Shown here: positions 1 through 5,058 of the stretch, piece after piece
Layout of the letters: every line of letters starts with the position of its first letter
Position numbering within the stretch: the first letter of the stretch is position 1
DNA from: an uncultured Bacteroides sp.
Lineage (GTDB): Bacteria > Bacteroidota > Bacteroidia > Bacteroidales > Bacteroidaceae
Direction: 5' to 3'
Length of the DNA: 6,335 nt
Assembly (NCBI GenBank): GCA_900755095.1
Contig: CAAEFE010000078.1
Location: 1-6,335 of the forward strand
Made by a program: the position numbers and the translations under genes
Notes under the pieces: generated by a model
The model's input: the letters and a program-made list of their open reading frames with translations, nothing else
Database searches by the model: none
Told to the model about the DNA's origin: nothing

Positions 1-195
1 TGACATTTTACGTACAGTAAAACGTTTCTTGTCTCCGTGACCGGCGATTTTGATAACAACACCACGGTACAACTGTACACGTTCTTTGTTACCCTCGATG
101 ATACGATATGCTACTGTTACAGTGTCTCCTGCTTTGAAGCTCGGGTGCTGTTTACCGGTAGCAAATGCTTCTTCTGCAATTTTAATTAAATCCAT
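1..195 (-). CDS. rplS: 50S ribosomal protein L19, N-terminal part (cut by the window edge)
   Basis: L19 is a protein of the large ribosomal subunit that lies near the interface with the 30S subunit. Read on the minus strand from the ATG at 195-193, 65 codons are open to the window edge. They begin MDLIKIAEEAF and contain the family-typical stretches FKAGDTVTVAYRI (residues 20-32), GNKERVQLYRGVVI (36-49) and KKRFTVRKMS at the cut end. Bacterial L19 is usually about 115-120 residues, so a little over half is present. The start is fixed by the match to the L19 N-terminus; no strong Shine-Dalgarno is seen, which is normal for Bacteroidetes. The gene is divergent from the recombinase at 497 and is a housekeeping neighbour, not part of the switch. 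The call rests on recognising the protein sequence. Confidence 0.96.
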   Translation of the reverse strand, partial: MDLIKIAEEAFATGKQHPSFKAGDTVTVAYRIIEGNKERVQLYRGVVIKIAGHGDKKRFTVRKMS

Positions 196-279
196 TGTTG
201 CTATTATTAAATTGTTTTATCGTTACAACGCAACATACCAAGTATCTCTTCTCTTGACAGCGATTGCGCGAAAGCGGTG
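196..279 (-). promoter_or_regulatory. rplS 5' leader with a stem next to the start codon
   Basis: This is the predicted untranslated leader of rplS mRNA, from a start site around 272-275 to the ATG at 195. On the minus strand TGTTGC (235-230) can pair with GCAACA (201-196), a 6-bp stem ending at the base before ATG. A smaller TTGT/ACAA pairing lies inside it. Ribosomal protein genes are often controlled through such leaders by their own product, so an autoregulatory structure is possible. A 6-bp stem alone is weak evidence and I do not identify a known leader family. Confidence 0.3.
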
Positions 280-311
280 CAAAGTAACGAATTATTTATC
301 AGATAGCCAAA
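280..311 (-). promoter_or_regulatory. Probable rplS promoter (Bacteroides type)
   Basis: On the minus strand TTTG (311-308) is followed after exactly 20 bases by TTACTTTG (287-280). The Bacteroides housekeeping pattern is TTTG, 19-21 bases, then TAnnTTTG. Spacing is ideal and the -7 box differs from consensus at one of its six fixed positions. The expected start of transcription is about 272-275, giving a leader near 80 nt. It is correctly placed and oriented for the L19 gene. Confidence 0.65.
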
Positions 312-383
312 TGTTTTGGAGAAAATGATCGGCTGTGAGCTGGTATCGAATGTTTTTGGGGTTACATCAAACAAATGTGGCAA

Positions 384-391
384 TAGATTTG
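384..391 (+). promoter_or_regulatory. Possible -7 element for the recombinase gene
   Basis: TAGATTTG is a perfect match to the Bacteroides -7 consensus TAnnTTTG and faces the recombinase gene. The nearest TTTG upstream (355-358) is 25 bases away, longer than the usual 19-21, so the -33 part is poor. If used, transcription would start near 397-399 and give a leader of about 100 nt that contains the 417-472 structure. Low confidence because of the spacing. Confidence 0.3.
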
Positions 392-416
392 TATCTTTAT
401 GATTGGGAATAGGAAA

Positions 417-472
417 AAAGGCACTGCCGGGGAATGTGGAGAAGGGTTCACTTCTCTTTTGCAGCAGCCTTT
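417..472 (+). promoter_or_regulatory. Folded leader upstream of the recombinase, possible attenuator
   Basis: Several pairings nest here. The outer arm is AAAGGC (417-422) with GCCTTT (467-472). It continues after a small internal loop as CTGC (424-427) with GCAG (461-464). Inside is a separate hairpin, GAGAAG (439-444) with CTTCTC (451-456), loop GGTTCA, directly followed by TTTT. The inner hairpin plus the T run resembles a short intrinsic terminator, only about 40 bases before the ATG at 497. It could limit expression of the recombinase, or end transcripts entering from the left. The pairings are visible in the sequence; the function is inference. Confidence 0.4.
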
Positions 473-496
473 ATTGATCATTTTAAACAGTAAAAA

Positions 497-1444
497 ATGG
501 GGAATTTAATTTCATTTATGAAGAAGGTAGCCGACGGGCTACGGGAAAGTGGGAATTATGGGACCGCCCATATTTACAGGAGTAGCATGAGTGCAATCCT
601 TGCATTCAATGAAAGCGGGAATCTGCCTTTCCGAAAAGTGACTCCGGAGTTTTTGAAAAGTTTTGAAGCGTATCTGCGTGGAAGAAATTGTAGCTGGAAT
701 ACGGTTTCTACTTATATGCGTACGCTGAGAGCTGTGTACAATCGGGCAGTAGACCGACGCATTGCACCTTATGTACCGCATCATTTCCGGTATGTCTATA
801 CGGGGACACGTGCTGATAAAAAGCGTGCATTGGAAAAAGAGGATATGGAACGTCTTATGAAAGATATTCCGAAACAGCTGCACTCGGGAAACAGGGAATT
901 GCAGCGTGCTCGTGGTTTTTTCATATTAATGTTTTTGCTGCGTGGTATGCCTTTCGTCGATCTTGCTTATCTGAAAAAACATGATATAGACGGAAATGTC
1001 CTTACTTATCGTCGGAGGAAAACAGGCAGAATGCTGACTGTGACTCTTTTGCCGGAAGCGGTGAAATTGATCAAACAGCATATGAATACCGATCCTGCTT
1101 CTCCTTATCTCTTTTCGTTGATTTCCAGCAAGGAAGGAACGGAGGAAGCATATAAGGAATACCAGTTGGCATTGCGTAACTTTAATTATCAGCTGATGAT
1201 TCTGAAACAAGTGCTGGGACTGACTACGGATCTGAGTTCATATACAGCGCGTCACACATGGGCTACGATGGCTTATTATTGTGAGGTGCACCCCGGTGTC
1301 ATTTCAGAAGCGATGGGACATTCATCTATCACTGTCACAGAGACCTATCTGAAACCTTTCAAGAATAAGAAAATTGATGAAGCGAATGTAATGGTTTTCT
1401 CTTCCTTTAGGAAGTCTTTCTCGGTAGGTAATTATTTGAATTAA
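497..1444 (+). CDS. Tyrosine recombinase, likely DNA invertase of the adjacent promoter switch
   Basis: This is a tyrosine site-specific recombinase of 315 residues. The enzyme cuts DNA through a tyrosine-phosphate link and exchanges strands between paired sites. Residues 1-105 look like the SAM-like core-binding domain of Bacteroidetes recombinases (for example RESGNYGTAHIYRSS, 16-30). The catalytic domain follows, with Arg149 in LLRGMPFVDLAYL, Lys175 in RRRKTG, Arg252 in SSYTARHTWAT, His275 in MGHSS and the nucleophile Tyr284 in TETYLKPF. The usual HxxR motif reads YxxR here (Tyr249 to Arg252), a form I associate with the Bacteroides Tsr-type invertases. Length fits that group. The ATG at 497 keeps the full N-terminal helix; ATG 518 is an alternative. 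The stop codon ends one base before the left inverted repeat, which makes those repeats its likely substrate. A conjugative-element integrase is less likely, since no att-like direct repeats or transfer genes are seen. Confidence 0.93.
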   Translation: MGNLISFMKKVADGLRESGNYGTAHIYRSSMSAILAFNESGNLPFRKVTPEFLKSFEAYLRGRNCSWNTVSTYMRTLRAVYNRAVDRRIAPYVPHHFRYVYTGTRADKKRALEKEDMERLMKDIPKQLHSGNRELQRARGFFILMFLLRGMPFVDLAYLKKHDIDGNVLTYRRRKTGRMLTVTLLPEAVKLIKQHMNTDPASPYLFSLISSKEGTEEAYKEYQLALRNFNYQLMILKQVLGLTTDLSSYTARHTWATMAYYCEVHPGVISEAMGHSSITVTETYLKPFKNKKIDEANVMVFSSFRKSFSVGNYLN

Positions 1445-1445
1445 A

Positions 1446-1469
1446 GCCTGTTACTTTGTAGGTAACGGG
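1446..1469 (+). repeat. Left inverted repeat (IR-L) of the invertible segment
   Basis: This 24-bp arm matches the reverse complement of 1731-1754 at 23 of 24 positions; the one difference is T1449. Its core is GTTAC-TTTGTAG-GTAAC (1450-1466), two 5-bp half-sites around an asymmetric 7-bp spacer. That is the layout expected for a tyrosine recombinase crossover site, and GTTAC-N7-GTAAC resembles the repeats of phase-variable Bacteroides surface-protein promoters. The spacer reads in opposite directions in the two arms, which favours inversion over deletion. Confidence 0.92.
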
Positions 1470-1483
1470 GAGATAATACGCTG

Positions 1484-1515
1484 CAAAGATGAACATATTT
1501 TGGAAAACATGCAAA
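1484..1515 (-). promoter_or_regulatory. Promoter inside the invertible segment, now pointing left
   Basis: On the minus strand TTTG (1515-1512) is followed after exactly 20 bases by CATCTTTG (1491-1484), then CAGCG. Spacing is ideal for Bacteroides and five of the six fixed -7 bases match (C in place of the first T). It is the best promoter match I found in the segment on either strand. In this copy it fires toward the 3' end of the recombinase gene. After inversion it would drive the lipoprotein gene with a leader of about 90 nt. Confidence 0.65.
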
Positions 1516-1631
1516 CAAAAAAGATATTTTTTCTGATAAACTACTAAAAAAAGGAAATACACCAAACAAAACTGCGGATTTTTTGTGAAGAACACACCAT
1601 GCTCTCTTATTGTTGCAAAAGATTTCCCTCC

Positions 1632-1670
1632 CCTCTGCTGCTATTCTAAAGCAGGGGTTAAATATATTTT
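1632..1670 (+). terminator. Terminator-like hairpin inside the invertible segment
   Basis: CCTCTGCT (1632-1639) pairs with AGCAGGGG (1650-1657). This is an 8-bp, mostly G+C stem with one U-G wobble and a 10-base loop, followed by the A/T-rich tract 1658-1670 that ends in TTTT. In the plus direction it resembles an intrinsic terminator. On the complementary strand the wobble becomes an A-C mismatch and the tail is G/A-rich, so it should act mainly rightward. In the present orientation it lies between the recombinase and the lipoprotein gene and could block read-through. Confidence 0.4.
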
Positions 1671-1730
1671 GATACTTATGTTTCTTGTCTACCCTTTAGA
1701 CGCTTCTTCAGAAGTAGCTACAGGCTGTTT

Positions 1731-1754
1731 CCCGTTACCTACAAAGTAACGGGC
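1731..1754 (-). repeat. Right inverted repeat (IR-R) of the invertible segment
   Basis: This is the partner of 1446-1469. The arm is itself a perfect interrupted palindrome, CCCGTTAC (1731-1738), spacer CTACAAA, GTAACGGG (1746-1753). It is therefore both a recombination site and, as RNA, an 8-bp stem with a 7-base loop. Because it lies downstream of the predicted ON start site, it would be transcribed as part of the lipoprotein leader. Confidence 0.92.
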
Positions 1755-1776
1755 GAATATTATTTGAACTTAGTGT

Positions 1777-1794
1777 TTAATAATATATTATTAA
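1777..1794. repeat. 18-bp perfect A/T palindrome before the lipoprotein start
   Basis: Positions 1777-1794 equal their own reverse complement (TTAATAATA then TATTATTAA). The element lies outside the invertible segment and ends 18 bases before the ATG at 1813. It could bind a dimeric regulator, form a weak hairpin in the leader, or simply keep the start region A/T-rich, which helps translation in Bacteroides. No function can be assigned from sequence alone. Confidence 0.5.
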
Positions 1795-1812
1795 TGTAAT
1801 TTTTAAGTAGTT

Positions 1813-4800
1813 ATGAAGAAAAAATTTATTAGAGTGATGTTTTTCGGAGCATTGGCGCTAACCACATTTTCATATGTAGGTTGTAAGGACTACGATGACG
1901 ATATCGATCGGTTAGAGCAGAAGATAACCGAAAATGCCAACGCTATTGCGGAAATCAACAAGCTGATCGAAGGGGGATCTGTGATCACAAAAGTTGAGAA
2001 CATTACCGGTGGTGTGGAAGTAACATTGAGCAACGGTAAGAGCTTTACCATCAAAAATGGTGATGCCGGAAAAGATGGTACTCAATGGACAATTGGTGAT
2101 GACGGATACTGGTATCAGGATGGCAAGAAAACAGAGTTCAAGGCTAAAGGTGATAAAGGTGATCAAGGAGAACCGGGCACTCCGGGCGAGCCGGGAACTC
2201 CAGGTACTCCAGGTGAACCGGGAGAACCAGGACAGCCGGGTACTCCAGGTAAAGACGGTGATACCTATATTCCAGGTGAAGACGGATTCTGGTACAAGAA
2301 TGAAGTGAAGCCGGAAAACAAGACTGATATGACTTGGGTTATCCCAGGAGTCGTTTCTGTTGCAGATATGGGAGATTACTATATTTTCAGTAATCTGAAG
2401 AATGAAGCTGGTGAAGCGACTTCTGCTACAGTTTATAAATACTCTGCTACTTTTGTTTCTTCTTTAGTACATGTACCTTCTAATATTCATAAAGAATTAG
2501 GAGATGTAGTATTTTTGCCGGTTATTGGTTATGATGAGAACTCTAAGGAAGCAGCTCCTGTATATGAATATAACAGTTCTAATAAGGTTGTAGATGCGAC
2601 TTTGGTTAATGGATGGGCTACATTTGAGTACAAACTGAATCCGGCTAATGTTAATCCTAAGTATTACACAGGAGTAAGTTTTGTCGAAAAAACAGCTACA
2701 GTAGCAACTAAAGCTGTTACTGAAATAGGATTACCTATTGCTAAAGTTGTTCCTAACGAAGATCGTGGCAAATTGATCGTAAAAGCTACTGCTGGTGATA
2801 ATGCAGAGAATCAGAATGCATTTAAGATGTTTACTGAATACAATGAGGATGGAACTATGGTTAGCAGATATAATAATCCTGTTGGCAAACCATTCTCTGA
2901 AGCAGATGAATATGGTGAAGTAAAAGAAAACGGTCTAGGTAAGGCTAACATGCTTGCTTATGTAGTTAAGAATACAAATGAACAATTAGGTGCTGCTGAA
3001 AATGTTAATGTAGTGTCTGACTATGTTGCTGCAAAACGTATGGTAGTTGAACAACAAGAAACAACTATTGCTATGCCGCTTAAGGGAACTGACAGACCTG
3101 CAGTGATTGATCAGGAAGCTCAGGTTCTGACTGAATTGACTGCAATTTATAAGTTGGCAGATGTAACGAAAGACGGTAAAGTAGACCAAGCATTAGTAAA
3201 TGCTAAGGTGGCAGCTATCCAGCCTTTGTTGAAACTGAAATATACTGAGTCTTTGGATTTGAATACGGTACTGAAAGGGATTGCTACAAAATTCCATACC
3301 AATACAGGGTTTAATGCAAAGGACGGTCAATATTTGCTGACTGATCTGGGATTCGAAAACGTTACATTCAAATATGAATTGATGTCAAATCCTTTAGGAG
3401 AAGTTGATCAGACTTTCAGATATCTGAAACTTGATGGAAGTACAATCTCTGTGATTAATCAACAGGATGCCGCTATTGACCGTGAACCTGTTCTGAAAGT
3501 TCAAATGTACGTAGATGGCGTCTTTGTAATGACTAAGTTGCTGAAAATAAAGATTACACAACACGAACAGTTGACAGAAGACTTTATTAATAAAGATTTG
3601 CTTCCTCAGACGCTTGCTTGTTCACCCATCTATGGTGGTGGTTTAATATTGGATCAGGAAGTTCCTTTCAAACACGTGGACACCGCTGGTGAGTTAGATT
3701 ATCTGTATAAGGTAGATGGTCTTAAGATTGACTTTGACCAATACTTCAATAAGCTGAAAATAAGCAAAGAGAAGTTTGTTGAATACTATGGCGCAAATCC
3801 TGTAGTTGAGGTTAAGAAAGATGGTGAAGAATTCACTGGTTGGAGTTTGACAGCTGATGATAGCAAGAATCTGAGAATTGATTATTCTAATGTTTCAGGA
3901 ACGGCTACTACTTTAAATAACTATATCTACTTCGGATTGAAACCGGCATTGCATGCAGGTACTTATGTAATTAAGTTCAAGTATGCTACAACCAATAAAT
4001 TGGCTGAATACGGTTCATTCACTATTACTACTACGTTGGTAGTGAAAGATCCTAAGCATGTTTGGGTATATAATCCATCTATGTGGAATGGTACAGAGAA
4101 TATGCTGGGTTATGGTCAACCTACTTCAGGAGACTACGATACACCGTTCTTGATGAAGGCTGTCCTTGAAGATGGATTCAAAGAACCTGCACCTTGTTGT
4201 GGTAACTGGACATTTGCTATAGCAGATGCTACAATTGAAGCTACTGATGCCAAGATAGTTTTAGTTGGTGGTAAACATGAATTGCAAATCCTGAAGAAAG
4301 AATGGATGGATAAGAAGATTCGTATCAAGGTAACAGAAGAGCTTGCAATAGGTCGTACAATTGACAACTATGTATCTGCTGGTGCAGAGTCCAAAGAATT
4401 TGATATTGTATTCCCTAACCCGGTAGCATATACTCCGATCAATGCGTCTGCTTGGTATTTGGTTGACCAAGCTCCTACAGCAACATGGGATAACGGTGCT
4501 TATCTGCCAATCTATCGTTTCATTAAGCTGTATGATACACACAGAGGTGAAACTACCAATGGGCTGATGTATGATGGTAGCCAAAAAGCTCCTTGGGCTA
4601 AGTTGAATACTGTAGAAAGTGGAAAATCTCTGTTCAAGATGCATCAGGTTAAGGTTTCTTATGAGCTCTCTGATAAGAATAATGACATTGTGAAGAGACA
4701 TGCTTCTATTGTGAAGAATGGTGAGAAAGAAGTTGGTTTGCTGAAATGGGAAAATACTGGTGGTGCAGCTGTTGGTTCAGTTGACCAGCCGATTGTAATC

Positions 4801-4974
4801 AATGTAACAATAGAGAATACATGGATGGGTGATCCGGCTCAAACAACGAAGCAAGTTCACGAAGTCACTGTATATGTGAAGAAAGCTGATACTAAGTATA
4901 CGAAGCCAAGTACAGGATTCTTGGGTACATTGGCTGCTCCTGAAGGATTAGGCTCATACGCTGATTTGAACTAA
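1813..4974 (+). CDS. Large surface lipoprotein with coiled coil and collagen-like stalk; possible S-layer protein
   Basis: The product has 1053 residues. A lipoprotein signal (basic MKKKFIR, hydrophobic core, YVGC) puts the lipidated Cys at 24. The following KDYDDD resembles the acidic surface-export signal of Bacteroidetes lipoproteins, so the protein is probably displayed on the outer face of the outer membrane. Residues 31-52 fit a heptad coiled coil (I31, L34, I38, I45, I48, I52). Residues about 57-108 resemble the DUF4988 / 'PL29 lyase N-terminal' domain common in Bacteroides surface proteins. A Gly-X-Y run spans 113-148. From about 170 to the end I recognise no domain; it appears beta-rich, with Cys603 and a CCGNW motif at 795-799. 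No enzyme motif is evident. The ATG is preceded by A/T-rich sequence without Shine-Dalgarno, as is usual in this phylum. Position next to an invertible promoter and upstream of an OmpA-like gene resembles phase-variable S-layer loci such as BT1927; that role is inference. Alternatives are an adhesin or glycan-binding protein. Confidence 0.9.
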   Translation: MKKKFIRVMFFGALALTTFSYVGCKDYDDDIDRLEQKITENANAIAEINKLIEGGSVITKVENITGGVEVTLSNGKSFTIKNGDAGKDGTQWTIGDDGYWYQDGKKTEFKAKGDKGDQGEPGTPGEPGTPGTPGEPGEPGQPGTPGKDGDTYIPGEDGFWYKNEVKPENKTDMTWVIPGVVSVADMGDYYIFSNLKNEAGEATSATVYKYSATFVSSLVHVPSNIHKELGDVVFLPVIGYDENSKEAAPVYEYNSSNKVVDATLVNGWATFEYKLNPANVNPKYYTGVSFVEKTATVATKAVTEIGLPIAKVVPNEDRGKLIVKATAGDNAENQNAFKMFTEYNEDGTMVSRYNNPVGKPFSEADEYGEVKENGLGKANMLAYVVKNTNEQLGAAENVNVVSDYVAAKRMVVEQQETTIAMPLKGTDRPAVIDQEAQVLTELTAIYKLADVTKDGKVDQALVNAKVAAIQPLLKLKYTESLDLNTVLKGIATKFHTNTGFNAKDGQYLLTDLGFENVTFKYELMSNPLGEVDQTFRYLKLDGSTISVINQQDAAIDREPVLKVQMYVDGVFVMTKLLKIKITQHEQLTEDFINKDLLPQTLACSPIYGGGLILDQEVPFKHVDTAGELDYLYKVDGLKIDFDQYFNKLKISKEKFVEYYGANPVVEVKKDGEEFTGWSLTADDSKNLRIDYSNVSGTATTLNNYIYFGLKPALHAGTYVIKFKYATTNKLAEYGSFTITTTLVVKDPKHVWVYNPSMWNGTENMLGYGQPTSGDYDTPFLMKAVLEDGFKEPAPCCGNWTFAIADATIEATDAKIVLVGGKHELQILKKEWMDKKIRIKVTEELAIGRTIDNYVSAGAESKEFDIVFPNPVAYTPINASAWYLVDQAPTATWDNGAYLPIYRFIKLYDTHRGETTNGLMYDGSQKAPWAKLNTVESGKSLFKMHQVKVSYELSDKNNDIVKRHASIVKNGEKEVGLLKWENTGGAAVGSVDQPIVINVTIENTWMGDPAQTTKQVHEVTVYVKKADTKYTKPSTGFLGTLAAPEGLGSYADLN
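2149..2256 (+). repeat. Collagen-like Gly-X-Y repeat coding tract
   Basis: Twelve uninterrupted Gly-X-Y triplets encode residues 113-148 of the lipoprotein. The nine at 119-145 all have Pro in the Y position (GEP, GTP, GQP). Charged GDK, GDQ and GKD triplets cap the ends. The DNA is made of near-identical 9-bp units (Gly-Thr-Pro and Gly-Glu-Pro codons) and is visibly richer in G+C than the surrounding gene. Such a tract can form a triple helix in bacteria without proline hydroxylation, and its repeats could change number by slippage or recombination. Confidence 0.92.
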
Positions 4975-4995
4975 CATTAACTTGTAAATAGTTTT

Positions 4996-5029
4996 AGAAG
5001 GGTATCTTCATAAGAGAGGGTACCCTTCT
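4996..5029 (+). terminator. Hairpin between the lipoprotein and OmpA genes, likely attenuator
   Basis: AGAAGGGTA (4996-5004) pairs perfectly with TACCCTTCT (5021-5029), a 9-bp stem. TCTT (5005-5008) and AAGA (5012-5015) can extend it, leaving 5016-5020 bulged. The tail is TTAATAAATAT, a weak U-tract. The 84-bp gap holds no recognisable promoter, so the downstream gene probably depends on read-through. A leaky terminator would give much more lipoprotein mRNA than OmpA mRNA. It could also act as a 3'-end stabiliser of processed mRNA. Confidence 0.6.
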
Positions 5030-5058
5030 TTAATAAATATCTTATTTAAAGAAAAGAG

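Larger units (their letters stand above)
1470..1730. other. Invertible promoter segment (phase-variation switch), probably in OFF orientation
   Basis: These 261 bp lie between the two inverted repeats and hold no credible gene. The segment contains a Bacteroides-type promoter on the minus strand (1484-1515), pointing away from the lipoprotein gene, and a terminator-like hairpin on the plus strand (1632-1657). Inversion maps position x to 3200-x. That would put the -7 box at 1709-1716 facing the gene at 1813, with transcription starting around 1722-1724. The adjacent recombinase is the likely invertase. Invertible promoters of this design control capsules, SusC/SusD proteins and S-layer proteins in Bacteroidales. 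The repeats and promoter match are seen directly; the state assignment is inference. Confidence 0.85.

Noticed and set aside
279..289. CAAAGTAACG shared between the rplS promoter region and the IR-R arm
   Set aside because: It is explained by the -7 box TTACTTTG on the opposite strand; the second half-site (GTTAC) is absent, so it is not a recombination site.
50..328. Open frame of 92 codons on the plus strand
   Set aside because: It is antisense to rplS and to its promoter; the protein has no recognisable features and L19 on the other strand is certain.
497..1444. Integrase of an integrative element inserted beside rplS
   Set aside because: No flanking direct repeats, tRNA target, excisionase or transfer genes are seen, while a perfect invertible substrate lies directly next to the gene.
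1451..1458. TTACTTTG in IR-L as a rightward -7 box
   Set aside because: The nearest upstream TTTG (1435-1438) is only 12 bases away, so there is no correctly spaced -33 element.
1407..1595. 62-codon minus-strand frame crossing IR-L
   Set aside because: It crosses a recombination site, so it would be broken by inversion, and its protein looks like translated A/T-rich noise.
1582..1615. Possible rightward promoter in the present orientation (TTTG, 22 bases, TATTGTTG)
   Set aside because: Spacing is outside 19-21 and the -7 box has a mismatch at a T of TTTG; a terminator-like hairpin follows it. If it were active, the OFF call would be wrong, so it deserves a 5'-end check.
4261..4701. 146-codon minus-strand frame within the lipoprotein gene
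   Set aside because: It is a shadow of the lipoprotein frame, with no signal, domain or promoter of its own.
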